Counted from the stretch's first letter, positions 43,765-52,949 are shown. The stretch: DNA of 64,000 bases from JAZKFT01 sp965246935 (GCA_965246935.1 CBDFGC010000025.1:124001-188000); one strand, 5' to 3'. Numbers and translations: made by a program. Notes: a model not told the origin generated them from the letters alone.

Positions 43765-44961
43765 CTACATACATTCATAAATAATAGCTGCTCCTTGTCC
43801 TACACCAACACACATGGTAGCCAGGCCATACCGGATATTACGCCGCTTCATTTCGTATAGCAGCGTTGTGCTGATACGTACACCACTGCTACCCAAAGGA
43901 TGGCCGATAGCGATGGCGCCGCCATTCACATTTACGATATTTCCATCCAATCCCAAATCCAGTATGCAGGCAAGCGACTGAGAGGCAAATGCTTCGTTCA
44001 ACTCTGCCAGTCCAATATCTGCAATGGAAAGACCGGCCCGCTGTAATGCTTTTTTAGTGGCAGGGACGGGGCCGATGCCCATTACTGCCGGATCTACACC
44101 TGCAACGGCCATACTCACTACTCTTGCCAAAGGTTGTAAATGGTAATCTTTAATAGCTGCTTCATTCGCTATTAAAACTGCGGCTGCACCATCATTAATA
44201 CCACTGCTGTTTCCTGCTGTTACGGTACCATCTTTTTTAAATGCCGGTTTTAGTTTGGCTAACTGCGCTAAAGATGTCAGCCTTGGATGTTCATCATTCA
44301 AAACTTCGTTTGTTTCATTTTTGCCTGTGGAAACAATAACCGGTACGATCTCCTGTTGCCATTTGCCGTCGGCCAAAGCGGCTGCATATTTTTCCTGGCT
44401 TCTGCAGGCAAAGCTGTCTTGTGCTTCCCGGCTAATATTCCACTGATGCGCCACATTTTCTGCTGTTTCACCCATAGTAAAAGGATAGTACATTTGGGAA
44501 AGTGCTGGATTAAGAAAGCGCCATCCAATTGTTGTATCGTACACCTGCGGGCTGCGTTCAAAAGCTGTTGTTGCTTTGGGCATTACAAAAGGTGCCCGGC
44601 TCATACTTTCCACGCCGCCGGAAATATATAGATTGCCCTCATTGCATTGGATGGCACGGGTGGCCTGCATAATGGCTTCCAGACCGGAAGCACATAACCG
44701 GTTTACCGTAATGCCAGCTACGGATGTGGGAAAGCCAGCCAGCAGCGCAGCCATACGGGCTACATTGCGATTGTCCTCGCCGCTTTGGTTGGCAGCACCC
44801 GCAATAACTTCTTCAATGGCTGCCGGATCAATAGCCGCATTACGTTCCACTAAATTTTTTAATACAAGGGCCAGCAGGTCGTCCGGCCGAACAGAACTTA
44901 GTGCGCCACCATATTTGCCTACGGGCGTACGTACGGCATCAATAATATAGGCTGAAGTCAT
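43765..44961 (-). CDS. Acetyl-CoA acyltransferase, 3-oxoadipyl-CoA thiolase-like
   Basis: A 398-residue thiolase. The nucleophilic Cys is in NRLCASGLEAI (about residue 90), the catalytic His in AIAIGHPLGSSG and the second Cys in MCVGVGQG near the end. The opening ARTP-like VRTPVGKYGGALSSVRPDDL, then AANQSGEDNRNVARM and YDTTIGWRF, are close to PcaF/PaaJ, which cleave 3-oxoadipyl-CoA to succinyl-CoA and acetyl-CoA. There are no aromatic degradation genes here, so a general beta-oxidation role is equally possible. Confidence 0.9.
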   Translation of the reverse strand: MTSAYIIDAVRTPVGKYGGALSSVRPDDLLALVLKNLVERNAAIDPAAIEEVIAGAANQSGEDNRNVARMAALLAGFPTSVAGITVNRLCASGLEAIMQATRAIQCNEGNLYISGGVESMSRAPFVMPKATTAFERSPQVYDTTIGWRFLNPALSQMYYPFTMGETAENVAHQWNISREAQDSFACRSQEKYAAALADGKWQQEIVPVIVSTGKNETNEVLNDEHPRLTSLAQLAKLKPAFKKDGTVTAGNSSGINDGAAAVLIANEAAIKDYHLQPLARVVSMAVAGVDPAVMGIGPVPATKKALQRAGLSIADIGLAELNEAFASQSLACILDLGLDGNIVNVNGGAIAIGHPLGSSGVRISTTLLYEMKRRNIRYGLATMCVGVGQGAAIIYECM

Positions 44962-45061
44962 TCAATCAATTAACAGATAAATTAGCCGGACCTGTTTATT
45001 GCAGCCCGGCTATTCTCAGAATGAAATAATAATGCTTTTACGAAGCATTGACTGAAAATGC

Positions 45062-45283
45062 TTACGCTTCCTTTTTTGCTTCTGCTGGTTGTTCATCAAA
45101 ATCTGTGGATGAAAACAGGCTTTTATTGAGTGATTCAAAACCCTTGCGCCGTTTATCCATTACAGCTGTTTCAATGGGTTTCGGAATGGCGTACCTGTCA
45201 ACTAAATATTGTACGAATGTCTCTACCTCTTTCTGTTTATCTATCGGTAATGATTCAATTTTTGCCATTAGCAAACTGTTCAT
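45062..45283 (-). CDS. Small DUF2281-like hypothetical protein
   Basis: A 73-residue protein with MNSLLMAKIESLPIDKQKEVETF, similar in layout to the DUF2281 group, whose members are often antitoxin-like, and a Lys/Glu-rich end. No toxin partner gene adjoins it. The gene is short but the sequence is non-repetitive and starts at ATG. Confidence 0.55.
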   Translation of the reverse strand: MNSLLMAKIESLPIDKQKEVETFVQYLVDRYAIPKPIETAVMDKRRKGFESLNKSLFSSTDFDEQPAEAKKEA

Positions 45284-45335
45284 ATCGCAATCTTTTACTC
45301 AAAGTTAAAAAGATTATCTATTACACATTGCAAAT

Positions 45336-45343
45336 TATCTTTG
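45336..45343 (+). promoter_or_regulatory. Candidate -7 box for rlmN
   Basis: TATCTTTG matches TAnnTTTG. It ends two bases before the first ATG of rlmN, so transcription from it would begin near 45350 and the translation start would be the ATG at 45363 instead. No clear -33 box was found. Confidence 0.35.
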
Positions 45344-45344
45344 C

Positions 45345-46463
45345 ATGATGGTCACCGCAGTTATGCAAGAAAATATCCGGCATCTTTCCCTAAGCGATAT
45401 TCAGCAATTTTTATTATCTGTTGGCGAAAAGCCGTTCCGGGCAAAGCAGGTGTGGGAGTGGTTGTGGCTGAAGCAGGCCCGTAGTTTTGATGAGATGACC
45501 AATCTGAGTATAGCGTTGAGAATCAAATTATCAGCAGCTTTTCGGCTGCCTGCTTTACAGGTAAATGCCATTCAGCACAGTAATGACGGCACTATTAAAA
45601 GCCGGTTTATAACGCATGATGGCCATCTGGTAGAAGGGGTGCTGATACCAACAGATGAGCGGCAGACGGTATGTGTCAGTAGCCAGGTAGGCTGTAGCCT
45701 TAGCTGCAAATTCTGCGCAACCGGCTATATGGATCGCAAACGCAATCTTGATTTCGATGAAATAGTTGACCAGGTTTCGCTGGTAAACGAGCAAAGCCAG
45801 CAGGCTTATGGAAAAAAGCTGACCAACATTGTATTTATGGGTATGGGAGAACCCCTGCTCAATTATAAAAATGTACTGAAAGCTATCGAACGCATTTCCG
45901 CACCGGATGGGTTGGGCATGAGTCCGCGGCGGATTACCGTTTCCACGGCAGGCGTAGCTAAAATGATAAGGCAATTGGGCGATGATGAAGTACGATTTAA
46001 ACTGGCCGTAAGCCTGCATGCCGCCAACGATGTAAAACGGAACCAGATTATGCCTATTAATGAAAGCAATAATATTAAAGCCCTGATTGAAGCGCTCAAT
46101 TATTTTTATCAGAAAACCGGTAATGAAATTACACTGGAATATATCCTGTTCAGCAATTTCAACGACAGCCTCGATGATGCAGACGAATTGATTAAAATTT
46201 ACCGGCAGGTTCCGGCTGACCTGGTAAATATTATTGAATATAACCCGATCGAAAATGCAGTGTTTATAAAGCCGGATGAAAAAACAACCGACCGGTTTAT
46301 GGCTTACCTGGAAAAGAACCGGGTAAATGCCCGGCTCCGCCGCAGCCGTGGTAAAGATATAGATGCTGCCTGCGGACAACTGGCTAATAAGAAAGGCTCT
46401 CAGTCCGGCCTCCCCAACCCCTCCAAAGGAGGGGCTCCTTTATGCGTAGTCACGAACGATTAG
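45345..46463 (+). CDS. rlmN: 23S rRNA (adenine(2503)-C(2))-methyltransferase
   Basis: RlmN is a radical-SAM enzyme that methylates C2 of A2503 in 23S rRNA (and A37 of some tRNAs). The cluster motif CSLSCKFC is at about residue 120, with VWEWLW near the start and the conserved Cys in DIDAACGQL near the end. Starts at 45345, 45348 or 45363 are possible; the promoter position favours 45363. The native end should be near ANKK; the last about 22 residues, GSQSGLPNPSKGGAPLCVVTND, are encoded by a palindromic repeat. Confidence 0.92.
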   Translation: MMVTAVMQENIRHLSLSDIQQFLLSVGEKPFRAKQVWEWLWLKQARSFDEMTNLSIALRIKLSAAFRLPALQVNAIQHSNDGTIKSRFITHDGHLVEGVLIPTDERQTVCVSSQVGCSLSCKFCATGYMDRKRNLDFDEIVDQVSLVNEQSQQAYGKKLTNIVFMGMGEPLLNYKNVLKAIERISAPDGLGMSPRRITVSTAGVAKMIRQLGDDEVRFKLAVSLHAANDVKRNQIMPINESNNIKALIEALNYFYQKTGNEITLEYILFSNFNDSLDDADELIKIYRQVPADLVNIIEYNPIENAVFIKPDEKTTDRFMAYLEKNRVNARLRRSRGKDIDAACGQLANKKGSQSGLPNPSKGGAPLCVVTND

Positions 46464-46573
46464 TAGCTGGTCAGAAAATCAATCTTTTCAACCAACATTG
46501 GATACAACTATTCAAAATAGCGAAGCTGCAATGCCCGATCTGAGCCCCTCCTTAGGAGGGGTTGGGGAGGCTG
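46407..46573. repeat. REPIN-like element spanning the rlmN end and the tsaD start
   Basis: Two arms of about 31 bases (46407-46438 and 46542-46573) are near-perfect reverse complements (core GCCTCCCCAACCCCTCC with AAAGGAGGGGCTC). About 103 bases separate them, including the rlmN stop and the tsaD start codons. The arms resemble those beside nuoK (22394-22433). Confidence 0.75.
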
Positions 46574-47571
46574 CCACCATCCTCGCCATTGAGTCTAGTT
46601 GTGATGAAACAGCAGCTGCTGTTTGCTATGATGGGCGGATTCTATCCAACATCATAGCTACCCAGAAAGTGCATGAGCAATACGGGGGTGTTGTACCTGA
46701 ACTGGCCAGCCGTGCCCACATGCAAAACATATTGCCGGTAGTGGATAAAGCGCTGACAGATGCTCATCTCACCATTCAACAAGTGGATGCCATTGCTTTT
46801 ACACAGGCGCCAGGCCTGATTGGGGCTTTATTGGTAGGAGCAGGGTTCGCCAAAAGCCTGGCGCTGACGTTGGATAAACCACTGATTGCGGTTCACCACA
46901 TGCAGGCACATGTGCTGGCAAATTTGATTGATGATCCAAAACCAGTCTTTCCGTTTCTGTGCCTTACGGTAAGTGGCGGCCATACACAAATTGTAAAATG
47001 TAATGCACCAAACGATCTTCAGATTATTGGCCAAACGCTGGATGATGCGGCCGGCGAAGCCTTTGACAAAGCAGCTAAACTATTAGGTCTTCCTTATCCC
47101 GGCGGCCCGCTGGTGGATAAACATGCAAAGCTCGGAAACCCATCCCGGTTCAAGTTTCCGGAACCGCAAATACCGGAACTGAATTTTAGCTTTAGCGGAT
47201 TAAAAACGGCTATTCTCTATTTTGTTCAGGCGCAGCTACAGCAGGACGTTCAGTTTATTGAGAAGAACCTGAATGATATTTGTGCATCTGTTCAACAGCG
47301 GATTGTTTCTATTTTACTGAACAAATTACAAAAAGCAGCGCAGCAAACCGGCATTACACAGGTATGCCTGGCCGGTGGCGTAAGCGCCAACAGCGGACTG
47401 CGGAACGGATTGACAGAGATTGGTACAAAACTGCGCTGGCAGACATATATACCTGCGTTTGAATATTGCACCGATAACGCCGCCATGATTGCTATTACCG
47501 GTTACTATAAATACCTGGATGGCGATTTTGCTGCACTTAATGTAAGTCCATCCGCCAGAGCTGAGTGGTAA
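46531..47571 (+). CDS. tsaD: tRNA N6-adenosine threonylcarbamoyltransferase
   Basis: TsaD transfers threonylcarbamoyl to A37 of tRNAs that read ANN codons; it is usually essential. The family motif ILAIESSCDETAAAV and the metal-binding VHHMQAHVLA histidines are present, followed by SGGHTQIV and LAGGVSANSGLR. From ATG 46531 it is 346 residues; a TTG at 46498 is a weaker option. The first residues PDLSPSLGGVGEA are encoded by a repeat arm, and no ATG lies between it and ILAIESS, so the native start has apparently been replaced. Confidence 0.93.
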   Translation: MPDLSPSLGGVGEAATILAIESSCDETAAAVCYDGRILSNIIATQKVHEQYGGVVPELASRAHMQNILPVVDKALTDAHLTIQQVDAIAFTQAPGLIGALLVGAGFAKSLALTLDKPLIAVHHMQAHVLANLIDDPKPVFPFLCLTVSGGHTQIVKCNAPNDLQIIGQTLDDAAGEAFDKAAKLLGLPYPGGPLVDKHAKLGNPSRFKFPEPQIPELNFSFSGLKTAILYFVQAQLQQDVQFIEKNLNDICASVQQRIVSILLNKLQKAAQQTGITQVCLAGGVSANSGLRNGLTEIGTKLRWQTYIPAFEYCTDNAAMIAITGYYKYLDGDFAALNVSPSARAEW

Positions 47572-47618
47572 GGCCCCACCCCTCATTCCCTTCTACAACG
47601 GGGAAAGGATGCCGCTGT
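47571..47618. repeat. Degenerate palindromic repeat arm after tsaD
   Basis: CCCCACCCCTCATTCCC followed by GGGGAAAGGATGCC resembles the CTC-type arms at 10487 and 61653 with several substitutions. It begins at the tsaD stop codon. Confidence 0.4.
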
Positions 47619-47756
47619 TTAACGTTGTTTATTTCCTCTTTGGAGATTTATTTTATATACCTCTTTTCCTGTTTTTTTTAAAACAGAATTTGTATTACTC
47701 CTTTTCTCCTTAACTCTCCCGGATGAGCCGGGACAAGTTGCGCTAAAAATATCTTT

Positions 47757-48476
47757 TTGTCAAACTCCTATTTTCAGTTCCGGCAATTTACCATTCAGCA
47801 GGACAGGTGTGCCATGAAGGTAACAACCGATGGGTGCCTGTTTGGAGCAATTGTGGCAACAGCAGTAAGCAGCAATCATCCTTGTACCATCTTAGATATT
47901 GGTACTGGTACCGGGCTGCTTTCATTAATGATTGCGCAGCAAAATAGGAATGCTTTTATTGACGGTATTGAGATAGATGAAGCCGCTGCACAGCAAGCTA
48001 CAGAAAATGTAGCTGCATCGCCCTGGGCCGATCGGATAAAAATCAGTAATAGTAATATTATTGACGATGCACTCGTTAAACGGTATGATGTCATTATCAG
48101 TAACCCACCTTTTTACGAGAAGCAACTATCCAGCCCCGATGCAGGTCGCCGGCAGGCACACCATAGTAGCCAATTGACCCTGCAACTATTAATACAGCAG
48201 GCAGTAAAAAGGCTGAAAACAGACGGTAAATTTTTTGTGATGATGCCTTATTACAGAACGGCAGAAACAATTGCAACAGCTACTGCATTCAACCTCTATC
48301 CCCAACATCATTGGCTCATCCGGCAGACGCCAACACATCCTTTCTTCCGAAGCATTTTTTGTTTCAGCCTGCAAGGCACAAACACTTTTCAGCCGGTGTC
48401 TATTTGTATTAAAGATGAGCTAAACGTTTACACTGAAGCTTTCCGGAATTTATTATATCCTTATTATTTGAAATAA
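47757..48476 (+). CDS. tRNA1(Val) (adenine(37)-N6)-methyltransferase-like protein
   Basis: A 239-residue N6-adenine methyltransferase of the TrmN6 (YfiC) type. It opens YFQFRQFTIQQDRCAMKVTTDG, has the SAM loop ILDIGTGTGLLSLM and the catalytic NPPF in DVIISNPPFYEKQL. It would methylate A37 of tRNA. The start is a TTG at 47757 because no ATG precedes the family opening. It converges on the minus-strand gene ending at 48496 with 19 bases between stops. Confidence 0.85.
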   Translation: MSNSYFQFRQFTIQQDRCAMKVTTDGCLFGAIVATAVSSNHPCTILDIGTGTGLLSLMIAQQNRNAFIDGIEIDEAAAQQATENVAASPWADRIKISNSNIIDDALVKRYDVIISNPPFYEKQLSSPDAGRRQAHHSSQLTLQLLIQQAVKRLKTDGKFFVMMPYYRTAETIATATAFNLYPQHHWLIRQTPTHPFFRSIFCFSLQGTNTFQPVSICIKDELNVYTEAFRNLLYPYYLK

Positions 48477-48495
48477 TAGTTTACCCCGAAACGGA

Positions 48496-49699
48496 TTATA
48501 AAACAGTCATTCCAGCATAATCCTGCATGTAGTTATACGGCTCTGTTAGCTTTCCGGCCTTCACCATGGTAGCCCTCTGTATAACTTCTGAACCCGAATT
48601 CTCAATATCATCTAAAATATATTTTATTAATTGTTCGCCAAAATAGCGGCTGGCATCACGGGGTAATTCGTTGGGCAGATTTCCCACGGCCATTATATCT
48701 ACACTACCGGGCAGGTAAGGCGTTGTTTTTTCCAACGTTGTTTTATCAATGCCGTATACCGGGTGCTCAATGGTCTGGTCGCCCAGGTTAATGGGGATAG
48801 AGCCGAATGTATCGTCTGTAATATCGGCAATGGTTTGAATGGCAAAGCCTTGTTGCACATGCTGCCTTTCAAAAAGCCGGGGTACGTTTTCTTCCCAGTA
48901 CACACCGTTCATCAGTATATCGGTGCAATGGGTGTACGGTAAAAAACGGCTGCGGTATTCCTCCGGATGATGGTGAAAATGATCCCTTTTATAATTTTTG
49001 TTTTTTTTTATGCGTGTACAAATCAGCGCCTTTTAGCTGCACATATACAGGGTAATCAAATTGCCTTTCCAGGTATTCATCCGGTTCTACCTCTGTTATA
49101 CCCATCAGGTTCATTACTTCTATTACGCCATGGGCCACACGGCCACTACCCGTTATGGCTACTTTTACATTCGGCAGCTTTAATCCAAAATACGTATGTA
49201 TCAGTTCCCGGTAATCTTTCGATTGGTGTACTCTTCCTAATGTAAAAGTACCTGTGCGGTTGCCATACGCCATCATGCCATTATGGGCACCCACAATTCC
49301 TGCAAAAAATCCAAAGCCAATGATACGCTGGCCATCTGCATGTTCCAGGCACTCATAATCAATCAGGGTAATGTTTTTTTCCACAATAGCCCGGAATAAT
49401 GGCCGGTTGTGTAATTGCAGCTTTTTGGTATGGCTAAAAAACAGATAAGTTTTTTCCGGTATCAGCCAATCCGCCGGTACTTCCTTTATCCCCAGCAGCA
49501 CATCACAATCTTCCAGCGATTCAGTAACAATAATACCGGCCCGCTTATACTCTGCATCGGTATAGCACCGGTGAGGGCTGGCCTGCACCACAATTTGCCA
49601 ACCTGGTTTGTGATGTTGGAGCCAGCGGCACTGGGATGGGATTAGTGCCACCCTGTTATCAGCAGGCGTTTTTCCTTCTTTAATTAATCCAATTTTCAT
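48496..49699 (-). CDS. Saccharopine-dehydrogenase/alanine-dehydrogenase-like NAD(P) oxidoreductase, frameshifted
   Basis: Two frames form one enzyme of about 400 residues of the AlaDH/PNT and LYS1-like group. The N-terminal domain starts MKIGLIKEGKTPADNRVAL, with the family's glycine-rich VKVAITGSGRVAHGV for NAD binding; the second piece has NGVYWEENVPRLF and ends NYMQDYAGMTVL. The first frame stops after ADLYTHKKKQKL, right after a run of nine identical bases (49001-49009; A9 on the coding strand). Removing one base gives HKKNKNYKRDHFHHHPEEY and continues without stops to the end. Substrate unknown; lysine or amino-acid metabolism is inferred from the family. Confidence 0.8.
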
Positions 49700-49706
49700 A
49701 TTTTTT

Positions 49707-49978
49707 ACCACATAGGCACATTAGGTGCACAAAGGGTCACAAGAAATACAAAACCAGAGAATACAGAGAACAGAAAACAGAAAGTAAAGGACAATGAGAA
49801 AACAGAAAGAAATACAATTTACAACACACTATTTTAAAAAGGAAAGAACCGTTCATCGATAATCATTCAATATCATAGACTTCATTCCTGCCTTCTGCTT
49901 TTTGCCTTTTATCATCAGTCCTCTTTTCTTTGTTGTATTCCTATGCGAATCTATGTGTGTCTTATGTGCCTATGTGGT
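49707..49978. repeat. ACCACATAGG-type inverted-repeat element, copy 2
   Basis: Left arm at 49707-49752 and right arm at about 49931-49978 are imperfect reverse complements and share the ACCACATAGG / CCTATGTGGT ends with the copy at 14261-14397. The interior is purine-rich. The element fills the whole gap of about 290 bases between two minus-strand genes, with a further partial end (CTTATGTGGTA) at 49986-49996; nothing else is seen there. Confidence 0.72.
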
Positions 49979-50003
49979 GGAAAAACTTATGTGGTAAAAA
50001 AAA

Positions 50004-51266
50004 TCACACTAACTCAAACACGGTAATTTCCGGCAAAATACCCACCCGGCCAGGATAGCCGATAAAGCCGTAACCGGGATTGACATATAATTTCTGAGAA
50101 CCATTTTCGTACAGGCCTTGCCATTGTTTATACACCCACTGCACCGGGCTCCACTGAAAGCCAGGAATGCTGATTCCAAACTGCATTCCATGCGTATGCC
50201 CGCTCAGCATCAGGTCCACGTCTCTAAATTTTGTGTTTACTTCTTTATCCCAATGGCTGGGGTCGTGGCTCATCAGTATTTTAAAAGGATACTGTTCGGC
50301 GCCGGCGTACGCCTTTTGCATATTGCCATAACTATGAAAGTTGCGTTTGCCGCTGATGTTTTCCACACCAATGAGCGCTACTTTTTCACCATTCCTTTCA
50401 ATTGCTACATGCTCATCCAATAGAAGCCGCCAACCCAATTTTGCATGTATACCTTTTAGCACCTGCAGGTTTTCCAGCTTTGCACGTAGCCGCTCACCAG
50501 TGGCGTCACTTCCAAAATGATAATCGCCATAATCGTGGTTGCCCAATATGCTGTACACGCCAAGCGGAGCTTTCAGTTTGTTGAACACATCCATATAATC
50601 GGCCATTTCAGTAGCCAGGTCGTTCACAATATCACCGGTAAAAAGGATCAGATCTGCCCCCTGTGCGTTTATCAGGTCGACACCATCCTGTACAGCGGCT
50701 TTGTTGGTAAAACTGCCGCTGTGCACATCGCTGAATTGCACAATTTTAATTCCTTTAAACCCCGATGGCAGGTTGGGAAATGAAAGTCTGACATTCCTTA
50801 CCTGGTAATTGTACTTATTGCGAAAGCCATAGATCAGCGATCCAAACAATGTACCACCAATTCCTAACCCCAGCCAACTCATGAACGTACTTCGGCTGAT
50901 CGCATTTTCGCTGAAGGTTTCCACTTCGGTATTCCTGAAAAACAATTTGCCGATAATCCATTGCAGCAACCGGCGTACATCATCAATTAAAAAAATAACG
51001 GTAGCAACTATTTTAGCAAGGTACAAGCCTACTACTACTGCAAAAATGTAGGTACGTACAGGCCGTTGCCAGTTATCGTAGTTTACGTAGGGCATAAGGG
51101 CAATAAACAAAAATGACAGGCCGGATAATATCCAATAGATAGTAAAAATGATTGTCCGGGTTTTAACAGAAGCAGCATGTGCTACCTGCCGGATGGCCAA
51201 GAAAACGTAGAAATCAAGTGCCAGCATAATCAGCAGCACTACAATCGAACCTGATAATCTTCGCAT
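50004..51266 (-). CDS. Membrane-anchored metallophosphoesterase
   Basis: A protein of about 420 residues with four N-terminal hydrophobic helices (from ATG 51264-51266, MRRLSGSIVVLLIMLALDFY) and a calcineurin-like phosphoesterase domain. The domain shows all five signatures: VQFSDVHSG (DxH), FTGDIVND (GD), LGNHDYGD (GNHD), MSHDPSHW (H) and SGHTHGMQ (GHTH). Related YkuE/UDP-diacylglucosamine-like enzymes act at the membrane; the substrate is not known. Confidence 0.87.
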   Translation of the reverse strand: MRRLSGSIVVLLIMLALDFYVFLAIRQVAHAASVKTRTIIFTIYWILSGLSFLFIALMPYVNYDNWQRPVRTYIFAVVVGLYLAKIVATVIFLIDDVRRLLQWIIGKLFFRNTEVETFSENAISRSTFMSWLGLGIGGTLFGSLIYGFRNKYNYQVRNVRLSFPNLPSGFKGIKIVQFSDVHSGSFTNKAAVQDGVDLINAQGADLILFTGDIVNDLATEMADYMDVFNKLKAPLGVYSILGNHDYGDYHFGSDATGERLRAKLENLQVLKGIHAKLGWRLLLDEHVAIERNGEKVALIGVENISGKRNFHSYGNMQKAYAGAEQYPFKILMSHDPSHWDKEVNTKFRDVDLMLSGHTHGMQFGISIPGFQWSPVQWVYKQWQGLYENGSQKLYVNPGYGFIGYPGRVGILPEITVFELV

Positions 51267-51437
51267 CTGAATCGTACTATTTGAGCGTAAATGTCGGGGG
51301 TAATAACACAAACTGCCTGGCAAAGTTCTGTAAATCCAGCAGTACTTCTTGTAGCAGACAGCCGTTGCCGCAGGGCAAACGCATCAAAATTATAAACGTT
51401 CAAAAAATCTATAGCAACTCAGTGTGTAAACGGCTTT

Positions 51438-51557
51438 ATGCTCCATGGGAGCATTTGGTGGGTAGAGAATAGGCAGCAAAGCACGAAGCGTTCCTATGAG
51501 AACGCCTGGTAGCCTCGAAATTTCTATTGCTACCCACCAATTGTGCCCTACGGCACA
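51438..51557. repeat. Multi-hairpin structured repeat element
   Basis: Three hairpins lie in order: ATGCTCC/GGAGCAT (51438-51454), GCGTTC/GAACGC (51488-51505) and TGTGCC/GGCACA (51542-51557). GGTGGGTAG (51457-51465) pairs with CTACCCACC (51530-51538) so that the middle hairpin is enclosed. The set could fold as DNA or RNA. It lies in a 402-base gap without a gene (51267-51668), upstream of two divergent genes; the rest of the gap shows nothing else. Confidence 0.6.
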
Positions 51558-51668
51558 GAGAACAATAGCATTTCACATTCTCAACATTTAGATACGTTTG
51601 CCCTGGCCGTTTCCATAACTGATCGTACGATAATCTACCTTTCCGCATTCTGTTAAAAATACCTGGCT

Positions 51669-52013
51669 ATGTCCAAATCTTTTAGTGAAAAAATGGCAAC
51701 GATTATTGTTCGCAGCACCATTGTATTAGTTGTCTGCGCAGCTATTGCCGGTTATTTTCTGGCTCGTCAACAAACCACTGATATCATTCAAAACCGGGAA
51801 GTGCACGGTTTGATAGTAAGTATCGATGAAGAACGGGGCAAAGGCACAGAAACCATTTGGGTGGATAGTTCAGAACGGATCTACACAGGCCGCCGGGTCA
51901 ACAGCTTTATCGAACCGGGCGACTCCCTTTTTAAAGAAAAAGGCGACAGCTTTTATACCGTCAAAAAACGACTGACCGACCTGCGAGTCAAATTTTACCC
52001 CAGACGTTATTAA
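51669..52013 (+). CDS. Hypothetical single-span membrane protein
   Basis: A 114-residue protein with one N-terminal membrane helix (ATIIVRSTIVLVVCAAIAGYF) and a small beta-rich extracytoplasmic domain that includes GRRVNSFIEPGDSLFKEKG. No family was recognised. It precedes the UPF0173 gene on the same strand. Confidence 0.6.
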   Translation: MSKSFSEKMATIIVRSTIVLVVCAAIAGYFLARQQTTDIIQNREVHGLIVSIDEERGKGTETIWVDSSERIYTGRRVNSFIEPGDSLFKEKGDSFYTVKKRLTDLRVKFYPRRY

Positions 52014-52121
52014 TCAGGTTGAGCCGTCCGTTTTTATGGTTTGTTAAGTTGTTGGGATTGTTGACAAATTTCCGTTGATGCAGCCCGGCACAGTCTTTTC
52101 TTTGCAGCCGAAAACATCCTT

Positions 52122-52802
52122 ATGAAACTTACGTACTATGGCCAAAGTACCATTCTGATTGAAACAGCAGGTAGTAAAATTCTATTCGATCCTTTTATTA
52201 CGCCAAACCCGAAGGCCAGGCACATCGACATTCATTCCATTGAAGCGGATTTTATTTTTGTAAGCCACGGCCACGGTGACCATGTAGCCGACCTGATAGA
52301 AATTGGTAAGCATACCGGAGCCACGATTGTTTGCATGCCGGAGGTTGCGGGCTGGATAAAAAAGCAAGGTCTGGAGAAGATAGCACCGGTAAATACAGGT
52401 GGTACGTACAAAGCCGCTTTCGGCTGGGCCAAATGTGTGGTGGCACAGCATTCGTCCAGTATGCCGGACGGTAGCTATGGCGGTAACCCGGTTGGTTATA
52501 TTTTCCATACGGATGAAGGCGATTTTTACTTTGCAGGCGATACTTCATTAACACTGGATATGCAATTAATACCCCGGTGGATAAACACCGGATTTGCCAT
52601 TTTGCCAATCGGCGATAACTATACCATGGGGTACGAAGATGCTTCGGTAGCAGCAGAATTTGTGCAAACAAAAAAGGTGATTGGTATACACTACGATACT
52701 TTTCCAGTGATAGCCATTGACCATGAAGCTGCGAAAAACGCATTTTTCGGTAAAGGAATTGAACTACTATTGCCTCAAATCGGCGAAACAATCGATGTTT
52801 AA
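52122..52802 (+). CDS. UPF0173 metal-dependent hydrolase (metallo-beta-lactamase fold)
   Basis: A 226-residue member of the UlaG-like UPF0173 family. It begins MKLTYYGQSTILIETAGSK, holds the zinc motif VSHGHGDHVADL (HxHxDH) near residue 46, AQHSSSMPD, and a later FAGDTS metal ligand, and ends with the family's IHYDTFPVI. The native substrate is not known. Its stop lies inside the next inverted repeat. Confidence 0.9.
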   Translation: MKLTYYGQSTILIETAGSKILFDPFITPNPKARHIDIHSIEADFIFVSHGHGDHVADLIEIGKHTGATIVCMPEVAGWIKKQGLEKIAPVNTGGTYKAAFGWAKCVVAQHSSSMPDGSYGGNPVGYIFHTDEGDFYFAGDTSLTLDMQLIPRWINTGFAILPIGDNYTMGYEDASVAAEFVQTKKVIGIHYDTFPVIAIDHEAAKNAFFGKGIELLLPQIGETIDV

Positions 52803-52940
52803 AGTTCAAGGTTTAAAGTTTAAAATTCTGTGTGGCAGCGTTCCAATAATTATCGGCTTATATCAGATTTGAATACCGGGTTTCATTAATAATTTCAAAA
52901 TTCAGAACCTTAAACTTTGGACTTTAAACTTTGAACTGGT
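52801..52940. repeat. AAGTTCAAGGTTTAAAG-type inverted repeat
   Basis: The arm at 52801-52830 is a near reverse complement of the arm at about 52902-52938. A third copy with the same AAAGTTC and TTCTGTG blocks lies at 63651-63685. This element occupies the entire gap before parA. Confidence 0.6.
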
Positions 52941-52949
52941 TTTAAAATT

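Noticed and set aside
46498..46530. TTG start for tsaD at 46498
   Set aside because: An ATG at 46531 gives a shorter, adequate N-terminus; the extra codons lie inside the repeat element. It cannot be fully excluded.
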